Of a DNA stretch of 16,281 nucleotides, positions 1 to 8,075 are shown piece by piece (positions within the stretch are counted from its first letter, which is position 1; each line of letters opens with the position of its first letter). A program made the translations under genes and the position numbers. Source of the stretch: JALOAF01 sp035446765 (GTDB taxonomy: Bacteria > Patescibacteriota > Gracilibacteria > Absconditabacterales > Absconditicoccaceae); assembly GCA_035446765.1 (NCBI GenBank), contig DAOTFU010000022.1, positions 1 through 16,281 of the forward strand, written 5' to 3'. The notes under the pieces were generated by a model. It was not told the origin of the DNA. It ran no database searches and was given only the letters and a program-made list of their open reading frames with translations.

Positions 1-456
1 TCCTGAAAGACCAGAGAGGTCGATTGTAGAAAGATTGTTGCTTTGAAGACCTAAATACTGCAATCCTGAAAGACCAGAGAGGTCGATTGAACCAGAAAGA
101 TTGTTGTTTTGAAGACTAATTTCATAAACACTATCGTCGCTACAATTTACTCAATGCCAAAATTTACATATACTTCAAGTATTTCATCGATTGGTACTAT
201 CGTTCCAACTATCTCCATTTGTATCATTGTACAAATTTAACAATGCTACACATTCTGACTCTGGTATCTCTGTGACTCCACTACATGTAGCAGCAGGATC
301 AGAAAAGTCAGCACTAGTATGAAAACTAAAAAGAGATAATCCAAGTAATACAGAAAACATTGACTTGATAGCAAACAATGCTCATGCTCATATTAGATAC
401 TTGTGTCAATGTTTCTTGAAGTGTATTCAAATGTGTTTGTGTATTGGCTTTTTCAT
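1..456 (-). CDS. Secreted leucine-rich-repeat surface protein, N-terminal part (3' end outside window)
   Basis: Read with TGA as Gly, the frame opens at ATG 456 and runs off the window at base 1 (152 codons seen). Residues 1-20 are rich in Lys and His (MKKPIHKHIG...), followed by a hydrophobic stretch ending near FSFHTSA at about residue 51, so this is a signal peptide with a long basic n-region. Next comes an LRR N-terminal cap: ALLNLYNDTNGDSW, then C-K-F-W-H-G-V-N-C, matching the family pattern W-x-G-V-x-C with the Gly encoded by TGA. Then 21-residue LRRs (LQNNNLSGSIDLSGLSG); bases 1-26 and 64-89 are identical, one repeat apart. Seven TGA codons are in frame. A standard-code reading would start at TTG 378 or ATG 360 and lose the basic n-region. 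Likely a cell-surface binding protein; the partner is unknown. Confidence 0.85.
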
Positions 457-498
457 CTTCTTATTGATATATATATATATAAATAAATGTATGTTATA

Positions 499-526
499 AT
501 TATATTCAAAAAAAAAATGCTGTCAA
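499..526 (-). promoter_or_regulatory. Sigma70-like promoter of the LRR gene
   Basis: On the minus strand TTGACA (526-521) is followed by a 16-nt spacer and TATAAT (504-499). Both hexamers match consensus fully. The predicted start of transcription lies about 36 nt before ATG 456, which supports that start codon. Confidence 0.75.
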
Positions 527-581
527 ATTTTTACACACTTTTTTTATATTACAAAACCATCCCCACACACCAAAAAAAATC

Positions 582-608
582 AAAAAAGACTCGAAGAACT
601 TTCTCGAG
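582..608 (-). terminator. Terminator after gmk and the 44-aa membrane protein
   Basis: Minus-strand hairpin with arms CTCGA and TCGAG (608-590), extended by a G-U pair, followed by TCTTTTTT. It lies 26 nt beyond the TAA of the upstream small gene, as expected for the end of the gmk transcript. Confidence 0.6.
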
Positions 609-633
609 ACTCACTTAAAAAAATAGCAAATTA

Positions 634-768
634 TTAAGGTCTTTGACTCATCAAAAACCACATAAAAATTCAAATATTCAACAAGACAAAAAACACCAAA
701 ACTATCAAAACTATATTTTGTGATTTCTTAATTTTCTTTTCTTGCTCTGGAGTAAGTTGTTTATTCAT
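634..768 (-). CDS. Small single-helix membrane protein (44 aa), unknown function
   Basis: ATG 768 to TAA 634, 44 residues with one in-frame TGA (Gly32). The first 16 residues are charged (MNKQLTPEQEKKIKK), then about 22 hydrophobic residues form one transmembrane helix (IVLIVLVFFVLLNIGIFMWFL), ending SQRP. The start overlaps the end of gmk by 8 nt (ATGAATAA), which suggests translational coupling. No family is recognised. The charge pattern suggests an N-in, C-out helix. It is unlikely to be a chance ORF because it has a clean charged/hydrophobic layout, an overlap start and a terminator just after it, but no homology can be claimed. Confidence 0.6.
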
Positions 769-1333
769 CCAATATTTTTTTAACTAATTTATTTATATTT
801 TGTATATTTTGCAACAAAGTATTGTCTGTATCTAATACATAATCACAATAATTCTTCGCCAATTTTCTTTCATGCTGAGCTGAAGCCAGTCTCCTATCTA
901 TCTCTTCTTGGTCAATACCTCATCTCATTTTTATCCTATCCAACATCACATCATCAGATAAGTCCAAAAATATCGACACATAATCAATTCACTTATTGTC
1001 TTTTTTTATCTTTTCCAATCCATGCATATCCAGCTCTGTAATAGGTGTCAATCATTTTCCAAAAGCTTTTTGAATTTCAGATATTTTTGTACCATAATAA
1101 TATTTTTGATGCACCAACGCATACTCCAAAAACTCTCAATTATCGATAAATTTTTGAAATTCTTCTGGAGAAATATGCCAATATTTTCTACCATTTTTTT
1201 CATTTTTCCTCATGGGTCTAGTAGTATAAGATGGCACCAATATCAATTGAGAATGAGTTTGTAAAAGCTCTGTAAGCAATGTTGTCTTACCACTACCAGA
1301 GACTCACATCATCAGTATTAGCTTATCTTTCAT
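761..1333 (-). CDS. gmk: Guanylate kinase
   Basis: 190 residues, close to the usual 190-210. Phosphorylates GMP (and dGMP) to the diphosphate with ATP in the cytoplasm. The P-loop G-V-S-G-S-G-K-T is at residues 10-17, with Gly10 encoded by TGA. The GMP-binding segment is typical of the family: S-Y-T-T-R-P at 35-40, R42, E45, G48 and Y51, then GEFLEYA and YYGT. The lid region holds the paired arginines D-R-R-L. Five glycines are TGA. ATG 1333 is the first start before the P-loop; the upstream frame offers no other ATG. The stop overlaps the start of the 44-aa membrane protein, and the gene is divergent from the SIMPL gene. Confidence 0.93.
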
Positions 1334-1356
1334 TGTTCAAAAGTTATGAGTAAATC

Positions 1357-1386
1357 TTGACTTAGATATATTAAAAAATATATTAT
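1357..1386 (+). promoter_or_regulatory. Probable promoter of the SIMPL gene
   Basis: TTGACT (1357-1362), 18-nt spacer, TATTAT (1381-1386), 31 nt upstream of ATG 1418. Five of six bases match consensus in each hexamer. Confidence 0.5.
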
Positions 1387-1392
1387 TTTCAA
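1365..1392 (-). promoter_or_regulatory. Possible gmk promoter
   Basis: Minus-strand TTGAAA (1392-1387), 16-nt spacer, TATATC (1370-1365), about 31 nt before ATG 1333. It overlaps the divergent promoter of the SIMPL gene, so the two could compete. The -10 match is moderate in very AT-rich sequence. Confidence 0.35.
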
Positions 1393-1417
1393 TCTTTTAA
1401 TTTTAAAATAAAAAAAA

Positions 1418-2194
1418 ATGACAAAAGAAAAAATTATTTCACTAGCTATAATATGTGCTACCATACTGATAGCAGCTTTCTTTATGATGAATGTCGATTT
1501 TTATATACAAGATGCTTCAAACAATCTGCCAAATAATTTAGTATCAGACACTATATCTGTACAATGAGATGGTGAAGTATTTGCCACACCAGATATATTG
1601 ATATTAAATATAGCTGTAGAAGAGACAAAAGATACGACTGAATTAGCACAGACAGAAGTAAACAAAAAAATAAATACAATACAGGAAATATTGGAGAGTC
1701 ATAAAATCAAAGATGGAGATATAAAAACAACAAATATGAATGTATATCCAGATTATGATTACAAAGAAAAATGAAGAGAGCTAATTGGATACAAAGCTAG
1801 ACACTCTGTACAAATCAAAATCAAAAATGCAAACCTAGAAAATGATTGAGTTGGCGGAAAGTTGATAGACAGTATTTCTCAAATATGATGAGTTTTGGTA
1901 AATAGTATCGATTATGACATAGAAGACAAGACACCATACTACACAGAGGCTAGAAAATTGGCAATGGAAAAAGCAAAACAAAAAGCTCAAGAACTAGCAA
2001 AGGTAGCATGAGTATCATTGGACAAACCTACTTCTATATCAGAAAACATCAATGATTATTATCCAAGTCCAGTATTCAAAAATACATATGCTGTAGAAAT
2101 GTCAGCAGATGAATGAATGTGATGATGATCTGATATATCCTTATGAGAACTAAAAATCACAATCAATGTAAATGTAGTATACGGTATCAAATAA
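1418..2194 (+). CDS. SIMPL-domain (DUF541) exported protein
   Basis: 258 residues. One N-terminal transmembrane or signal segment (about residues 6-24, IISLAIICATILIAAFFMM) is followed by a SIMPL domain: S-V-Q-G-D-G-E-V-F-A-T-P-D near the start, alternating strand and helix with the periodic E-x-A-R-K-L-A-M-E-K-A-K-Q-K-A-Q-E-L-A-K helix typical of the family, and a C-terminal strand KITINVNVVYGIK. Nine or more glycines are TGA, including a run giving EGMGGGSD. Members of this family (for example periplasmic or surface BP26-like proteins) form oligomeric shells or have stress roles, but the biochemical function is not established. An in-frame TAA just before the ATG fixes the start. Divergent from gmk, convergent with the racemase-like gene. 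Confidence 0.87.
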
Positions 2195-2209
2195 TCTAAA
2201 AAAATATAC

Positions 2210-2253
2210 AAACGTGGAATTAAATCTTTTCGAAAACTAGTTCCACGTTTTTT
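2210..2253. terminator. Shared bidirectional terminator between convergent genes
   Basis: Perfect 10-bp stem AAACGTGGAA (2210-2219) and TTCCACGTTT (2241-2250), with T6 at 2248-2253 on the plus side and a T-rich run on the minus side (2198-2204). The 21-nt loop contains the TAA stop (2222-2220) of the minus-strand gene, so one arm of the hairpin is coding for that gene. Confidence 0.8.
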
Positions 2254-3029
2254 CATTTTTGTAAATTCCACAAAACTCTTTTTTCTCTTTCTACAAACTC
2301 TTTGTGTCAATTCACATACATATTTACACTATATTTTTGGTCTTGCTCAAGATCTAGTTTATCAAAAACTTCTCCAAGTTTTTCTATCTTGTGAAACTTT
2401 TGTTTTTTTTGATTAAAAAATTTAACTATGGTTTTTTGATAATTGAAATATCAATAATCAAATGGTATCAAAGTATCCACATTGGCGTCTTTAAAATACC
2501 TAAGATCAAATTTAATTATCCTATTTGTCATCAAACTAGAAAAAGACAGTTTTCTAGCAAAATATTGCCACATCTGCACTTCCTTACACCAAAACTTAAA
2601 AGGAAAATTAAATTTTTTTATCTTTTTTTGATTTTCTGTAAGTTTAAAATTCTCTGAATACTTCTCCATCAATTTTTGTGCAACTTGCATATCTGCAAAA
2701 TTTCAAAAAAGTCATATCTTTCATACCAAAGAAGACGGTAGCACAATCTGATCTAGGTAGCCAGAAAAAATCGGCAAAATCTTGTCTTTGTATTTTTTGG
2801 CTTGTATAAAATCTAATTCATACACTGGAGATAAGATAATCTTATCTACTCATTTATTGATTAAATATTTTATTCAAGACTCTATCTTTTTTTTAGATTC
2901 ATCAAAATCATTGTCACCATACGGCCAATTCAATTGATCATAATAAATATGATATTGATGATCAAATTTGTTCAAAAACTTAAACAATGTTAAATTTTCG
3001 TTTCCTGCTGTAACTACTCCTATTTTCAT
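2220..3029 (-). CDS. Glutamate-racemase-fold protein lacking both catalytic cysteines
   Basis: 269 residues, the usual MurI length. MurI landmarks can be aligned by eye: I-G-V-V at 3-6; Y-Y-D-Q-L-N-W-P-Y-G-D-N at 29-40 for the family's Y-x-G-D-T-x-x-x-P-Y-G; G-V-D-K-I-I-L-S-P-V-Y at 60-70 where MurI has I-A-C-N-T-A; I-G-L-F-G-N for I-G-V-I-G-T; and V-D-T-L-I-P-F-D-Y-G-Y at 184-194 where MurI has L-G-C-T-H-Y-P. Both catalytic Cys, and the D-S-G-x-G-G loop (here T-A-G-N-E-N), are gone, so racemase activity is not expected. The fold call rests on spacing and hydrophobic pattern; function is unknown. Eight TGA-Gly. The start overlaps the upstream gene (ATGAAAATAG). The last codons lie in the shared terminator. 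Confidence 0.6.
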
Positions 3030-3625
3030 TCAATCTGATTTTTCAAATAAATATATCTATTAAACTTTTTTATCAGCAATTCATAATCTTCTGCCAACAT
3101 AATTTCATTTATTACTTCTATCTGTTCTTGCATCAAGTTGATTTTTTTTCTTACACGAGCACTCAGATATGTATTTTCTCACAAATCATTGAGAGGCTTC
3201 AGCAACCTTTTGTATCTAATCCTATACGGAGACACCGTAAACACAATATACTCCTTAGTTTTTTCAAACAAATTTTCCTGAAATTCCAATATTGCATCCT
3301 CTATCTGTGTTTTCATGATAATCATCTTTTTTATTTGTTCTCTCTTTTGCTCTCTAATAGCAAACCAAAATTCTACATCATAATTTTGATCTATAAGTTC
3401 TTGTATAGACAATACATTTCTATATTCCTTATTTATTGCCTGCCTAAGTACAGTAATATATTCATCACACTTATAGTTACTTTGTCTATCGATCGTAACT
3501 GTAATAGAGTGAGTAGATATTGTACAAAAAAGCTTGTCTTGCGTATAAGCAAAACTAGTACCAAAAAATGATACGCAAACCCCCAATATACCAACACCCA
3601 ATATACCAATCTTTATCCTTTTCAT
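3020..3625 (-). CDS. Exported helical protein of unknown function
   Basis: 201 residues from ATG 3625 to TAG 3020. Residues 1-23 (MKRIKIGILGVGILGVCVSFFG) form a signal peptide or anchor, followed by a mature part with two cysteines (LFCT and YKCDEY) that could pair outside the cytoplasm. The remainder is charged and helical (QELIDQ, REQKREQIKKM, QIEDAILEFQENLFEKTKEY, and a Lys-rich C-terminus), likely coiled coil. Gly at the former standard-code stop near 3181 is TGA. A TTG start at 3652 is possible but would overlap holA. It sits 7 nt after holA and overlaps the racemase-like gene by 10 nt, so the three form one transcript. No family recognised. Confidence 0.65.
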
Positions 3626-3632
3626 ATTCAAA

Positions 3633-4628
3633 TTATAATTTAAATTTCTCAATAACGCTTTTGACCGATAACCAAAAGAACTCCTCTCCTTTTTTACCGC
3701 TTTTTATATCAACCTCTGTTTCTACCAATTTTTTATACATATTTTGCAATTGAATTCAATTTTGAAAAATAATATCCATATATTTCTGATTTTGTTTTAA
3801 TATAAATGGATTTAATCATGTCTCCTGCGCTATCTGATTCATATCTCTGATTCATTTTTCTGCAAAAAAATACAAAATAATATATACTTTCAAACCCCAA
3901 TATAATCCACCAGAAAAGGCATTTCGATTGATTCACTGATTTTTTGTTTTTTCCAAATAATTAAATGCCCTATCCTTATCTTTAAGCATAATTTTCAAAA
4001 ACTTAAAAACATCTTTTTCTGTAAACCCAAAAGTAATATCTTCAATCATATTTGCATCTACAACATGCAAATCATTTTGTTTGCAATACATTTTCAATTT
4101 ATCTATTTCACTAGACACACGATAAAGCTCATTTCCCACTTTATTTATCAGATAATCCACTGCATCATCTTGTATCTCAATGTCTACAAAATTAGATTTA
4201 ATATATTTTCTCAATTCACCATCACTCAAAAATTTAAATTCTTTTATGTTGGCGTTACCTTTCAAAAACTTAAAAAATTTGGATCTTTTGTCTGGTTTAT
4301 TACTCACAAACACAAGCAGATTATCTTGAGGTATTTTTCATTCTTTTTTTACAAAATTATCTATAAATCATTCTATCTGAGCTATCTTGAAAGTATTTCA
4401 CTTAGAATTGTCCAATGGCACACCATAGACAATAGTCAGCTTCTTTTGAGAAAACAATCATCATCAAAATATAGACTGACTTGCAGACACCTCATCCCAA
4501 TTTTCCATATTGTAGACAAACAAAGAATCTCTACCAAATTTTTGTACAAAATTGGAAGTTCGTCTATTTATCTCTTGGTCCAAGAGATACTTTTCCTCTC
4601 ACATAAACAAATACACATTTTTCAACAT
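3633..4628 (-). CDS. holA: DNA polymerase III delta subunit
   Basis: 331 residues, the normal HolA length. Delta opens the beta clamp within the clamp-loader complex during replication. The N-terminus has L-F-M-G-E-E-K-Y-L-L-D-Q-E-I, matching the family's G-x-E-x-x-L-x-x-x-x; then S-I-F-G-G-G-L-F-S-Q-K-K-L-T-I-V for the conserved S-L-F-(G)-x-x-R-L-V-V strand. The middle section has the lid-like domain (DDAVDYLINKVGNELYRVSSEIDKL), and the C-terminal collar ends with L-V-E-T-E-V-D-I-K-S-G, the usual D-x-x-I-K-x-G. About ten TGA-Gly, including three in a row after SIF. ATG 4628 is the first ATG after an upstream TAA at 4641. First gene of a three-gene minus-strand run. Confidence 0.88.
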
Positions 4629-4647
4629 ATCCACACATCATTATAAA

Positions 4648-4677
4648 ACATCAAAAAACATATTATGTTTATGATGT
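4648..4677. repeat. Imperfect 30-bp dyad between divergent holA and helicase genes
   Basis: Inner perfect arms AAACATA and TATGTTT around a single T (4656-4670), with outer arms ACATCA (4648-4653) and TGATGT (4672-4677). No T-run follows, so it does not look like a terminator. It sits 20 nt upstream of holA and could be an operator. The rest of 4678-4874 holds only a weak TTGTTGT/ACAACAA hairpin (4745-4771), no convincing promoter and no ORF. Confidence 0.35.
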
Positions 4678-4874
4678 GCAATTTCAAATTATTTATAAAA
4701 AACTAGCTTTTAGATAGGAAATAAGTATTATATGACCAATATCTTTGTTGTATAGAATTTTAGAACAACAAGCTCAGGACAAAAATCTCTGTGTGACAAA
4801 TTTATTCCGCCCTGTAATCAAGTCCACAATAGGAATAGCTTAAAAACAGGATTTTTATAAAAATATTATTATTT

Positions 4875-6599
4875 ATGACAAACTTAGAAAAGTTCAAAAT
4901 TTTTTGATTATCACAATCTACCTTAGAAGCTTTAGAAAAGAAATGATTTGAAGAACCGTCTCCAATACAGACAGAAACAATACCACTATTGTTAAAGTGA
5001 GAATTGGATATTATATGACAAGCACAGACCTGAACAGGTAAAACTGCAGCTTTTGGTATACCTTTGATAGAAGTTCTCAAGCCTAAACAGTGACACATAC
5101 AAGCAATTATTGTCACTCCAACCAGAGAACTTTGCATACAAGTAGCTGAAGAAATCAATTCACTACAAAGTGGAAAAGACAGATTGTCGATCATACCAAT
5201 TTATTGATGACAATCTTATACACAACAAATTAGAGCCCTAAAAAGAGGTATTGATATTGTGGTAGGTACACCAGGTAGAGTAATAGATCATATAAAAAGA
5301 AAAACTCTAAAACTAGACAAAATATCAAATATGATATTGGATGAGGCAGACGAAATGCTAAATATGTGATTCGAAGAAGATATCAAAACCATATTTGAAC
5401 AAACCAACAAAGACAAAAGAGTGCTATTGTTTTCTGCTACTATGCCAAGCGCAATCAAAAAGGTTGCAGAAAAATATATGAAATGATACAAACATATCAA
5501 AATAGAATCAGAACAAATGACCACAGAACAAACTGATCAAATATATTTCGAAGTAAAAGATAGAGACAAATTTGAAGCACTATCTAGGATAATAGATATG
5601 GAAACAGATTTTTATGGTATTATATTTTGTAGGACAAAAGTAGATGTAGATTTTATAGTAAATCGTCTAACAGAAAGATGATATATAGCAGAAGCATTAC
5701 ACTGAGATATACAACAATCTTCTAGAGAAAAAATACTCAAAAGGTTTAAAGACAAAAAAACAAATATATTGGTAGCTACAGATGTCGCTGCCAGATGAAT
5801 CGATGTAAATGATGTATCTCATGTGATAAACTACGCATTACCTGGAGATCCAGAAAGCTATGTACATAGGATTGGTAGGACATGAAGAGCTGGTAAAAAA
5901 GGTATTGCTATCACACTTATTACACCATCTGAATACGGGAGATTATCATTTTTCAAAAAAATAACAAAAACTAATATCAAAAAATGAACAATACCAAATG
6001 CAAGTGACATTATTAGTTCCAAAAAACAAAAACTAATCAATGACATTGAAAGCTCTATAAACAATGATGAATATAAAGAACAATTGGCATTGGCAAATGA
6101 AATTATATGAGACAAAGACCCTGTTGAAATATTAGCATCTTTGTTAAAAATAACTTATAGTAACGAATTAAATATTTCTAAATATAAAGAGATCTGATCA
6201 AGTAGCATAAATAGAGCTTGAACAACAAGATTGTTTATAGCACTATGAAGAAAACACTGATTCACACCAAAAGGAATGATTGACCACATTTGCAATATTG
6301 CAAACATTAGATCAAATATAATTGATGATTTGTGTCTATTGGAAGACTTTTCATTTATCAACGTTCCATTTGAAGAAGCTGAAAGTATTATCAAGATGTT
6401 TGACAAAGAAAGAGCTAGCTGATGAAAACCTATAGTCACCAAAGCCAAAGACAAATGAAGAAGCGGAGGAAATCACCATAAAGGATGAGATAGAGGTAGA
6501 TCTGGTTGATTTAGACCAAGAGAAAAAAGCTGAAATTGAAGAAGTAGCTGAGGATATAGACCAAGATCTGAAGGACAAAGAAAACCAAGAAAAAAATAA
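4875..6599 (+). CDS. deaD: DEAD-box RNA helicase with DbpA domain and Arg/Gly-rich tail (CsdA/DeaD type)
   Basis: 574 residues. ATP-dependent unwinding of structured RNA; DeaD-type enzymes act in ribosome assembly and cold adaptation. Motifs in order: Q motif G-F-E-E-P-S-P-I-Q; Walker A A-Q-T-G-T-G-K-T (50-57); P-T-R-E-L; T-P-G-R; D-E-A-D (156-159); S-A-T (187-189); A-L-H-G-D; A-T-D-V-A-A-R-G-I-D-V; H-R-I-G-R-T-G-R (331-338). A DbpA-type RNA-binding domain follows (about 448-510, RLFIALGRKHGF), then a basic tail of about 60 residues rich in GGR, RSGG and RPR. 28 glycines are TGA, several inside invariant motifs, making this the best evidence for the recoding. ATG 4875 is the only start after an upstream TAG. 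Monocistronic, with a terminator just after it. Confidence 0.96.
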
Positions 6600-6616
6600 T
6601 TTCAAACACAAAATAT

Positions 6617-6643
6617 AAAATCCCCATCTTATGAGGATTTTTT
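6617..6643 (+). terminator. Terminator of the helicase gene
   Basis: AAAATCC (6617-6623) pairs with GGATTTT (6635-6641), then one mismatch, CAT/ATG and loop CTT; T6 at 6638-6643. It starts 18 nt after the stop codon. Confidence 0.7.
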
Positions 6644-6656
6644 AATATTTTTCTGA

Positions 6657-6684
6657 TTGAAAATCTAAACACATTAAATATAAA
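6657..6684 (+). promoter_or_regulatory. Promoter of yidD-fmt
   Basis: TTGAAA (6657-6662), 16-nt spacer, TATAAA (6679-6684), 31 nt before ATG 6715. Confidence 0.55.
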
Positions 6685-6714
6685 AAAAGTATTTATAACA
6701 AATATATTGTATCA

Positions 6715-7956
6715 ATGGTTATATTAAAACTGATAGACAAAATATTGGCTCAAACATCTATATTTTTCATAAAAATATACCAATACACACTTTCTCCTGA
6801 CAAATGATTGCCATCACTTTGGCTTAAATGAAAAATCTGTGCTCATGAACCACATTGTAGTCAATACAGCATTTTATCATTCAAAAGATATGGATTCTTA
6901 TCATGATTTCCCAAGGTAATAGAAAGAGTTTTTTCTTGTGTATGATCAAAAAAGAAAATATATGATCCACACAAGTATGATATAGTGTTTTTCTCATCAG
7001 CACCCATATGAGTACCATTTCTAAAACAACTCAACAAAGACAAGAGATTTGATATCAAATGAATTGTGACAAATCCAGATGAAAAAAGTGGTAGAGGTAT
7101 GGAACTAAAACCAAACATTATCAAAACAGAATGAGAAAAAATAATAAAATCTAAAGACATTCGAACACCGAATTCACTTCGTTTGGATTCCAAAAAATAC
7201 GCAGAAGAAGCAAACAATTTCAAACTTCGACTCGAAGCTAAAAAACCAGATTATATAGTCGTCATAGCATATGGAAAAATCATACCACAATACATTTTGG
7301 ACATACCAAAAATTGCCCCAATCAATGTCCATTGATCACTCTTGCCAAAATACCGTGGAGCAAGTCCAATACAATCAGTCTTTTTGAATAATGAAGAAAA
7401 ATCTGGTATCACAATCATGAAAATGGACGCCACTATGGATACTGGAAATATGATAGATAAATTATCTACCAAACTAAATTTTGATCGAACCACAATAGAT
7501 CTAATTGAACGAATGAAAAAAAAATGACCAAGATTTTTAAACCACACATTAATTAACTACTGAAAAGGATTATTATGAGAAGTTAAACAAAACGAAAAAC
7601 AAGCAACTTATTGTCAAAAAATAGAAAAAGATGAATGAGAAATAAGTATTAATAAAGACAAATTAGAAAATGTTTATAAAAAATATAGAGGCTATGCTCT
7701 TCGACCAAAAATCTACTTTAATTTTTCTCCCTTTGTAAAGGGAGAAAATTACGATAAATCGGAACAGAGGGATTTAAAACAAAAAAGAGTAATCATCGAA
7801 AAACTAAAAATAGATGAAAAACTATTTAAAACAGAAAAAAACAAAGCACTAATCAACTGAAAAGAATTAAATAAATCAATCATTGATATATCATTCAAAC
7901 CAGAATGAAAAAAATCAATGAACCGAAAATCATTTAAATCATGATATATAAAATAA
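6715..7956 (+). CDS. fmt: YidD - methionyl-tRNA formyltransferase fusion protein
   Basis: 413 residues in one uninterrupted code-25 frame. Residues 1-85 are YidD-like: an amphipathic N-terminus (KLIDKILAQTSIFFIKIYQYTLSP), C-x-H-E-P-H-C-S-Q-Y-S-x-x-x-x-x-R-Y-G, and the closing Y-D-P (83-85). YidD helps membrane protein insertion. From residue 88 Fmt begins (Y-D-I-V-F-F-S): P-D-E-K-S-G-R-G-M, V-V-I-A-Y-G-K-I-I-P, I-N-V-H-G-S-L-L-P-K-Y-R-G-A-S-P-I-Q, and D-T-G. Catalytic N204, H206 and D242 correspond to E. coli Asn106, His108 and Asp144 at a constant offset of 98. Fmt formylates Met-tRNAi. No ATG separates the two parts; only GTG at residue 91 could restart, inside the first strand. About 22 TGA-Gly. 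A palindrome-bearing insert sits at about 337-356. Confidence 0.9.
7722..7779. repeat. Palindromic element inserted in frame inside fmt
   Basis: A 12-bp perfect inverted repeat with a 2-nt centre: TTTTCTCCCTTT (7723-7734) and AAAGGGAGAAAA (7737-7748), followed by a segment ending GAGGGATTTAAAA. It encodes about 19 residues (S-P-F-V-K-G-E-N-Y-D...), falling between two strands of the Fmt C-terminal domain where the family has a short turn. The G/C-containing palindrome stands out from the AT-rich coding sequence. It looks like a small dispersed repeat that settled in a surface loop. Confidence 0.55.
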
Positions 7957-7987
7957 TATATTTATCATAAAATTACTATTCTCGTAA

Positions 7988-8008
7988 GGGAGGGTTTAAA
8001 ACCCTCCC
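7988..8008. repeat. GC-rich palindrome between fmt and the nuclease gene
   Basis: GGGAGGGTTT (7988-7997), one A, AAACCCTCCC (7999-8008): a perfect 10-bp inverted repeat 31 nt after the fmt stop. No T-run follows on the plus strand, so it is a poor terminator. It resembles the fmt insert in style and is probably an intergenic palindromic repeat. The rest of 7957-8075 is AT-rich with no ORF and no clear promoter. Confidence 0.55.
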
Positions 8009-8075
8009 CTACACAAAGTATTAAAATATAAAAGTACCTAAACTATTAACTTTAAACTATTCACTCTGCACTCAC

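Noticed and set aside
2059..2310. 83-codon minus-strand ORF across the SIMPL gene end and terminator
   Set aside because: Out of frame with the racemase-like gene and overlaps the SIMPL coding end and the shared terminator.
3128..3571. 147-codon plus-strand ORF
   Set aside because: Antisense shadow of the exported coiled-coil gene; low-complexity Phe/Tyr/Ile-rich product.
4065..4646. 193-codon plus-strand ORF
   Set aside because: It lies antisense to holA, which has clear family motifs and matching TGA-Gly; the ORF product has no recognisable features.
1418..7956. Many short ORFs and apparent in-frame stops, as if the genes were decaying pseudogenes
   Set aside because: All internal stops are TGA and fall at conserved glycines; with code 25 the genes are full length.
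7988..8008. Rho-independent terminator of yidD-fmt
   Set aside because: The stem is strong but no T-run follows on the plus strand; better described as a palindromic repeat.
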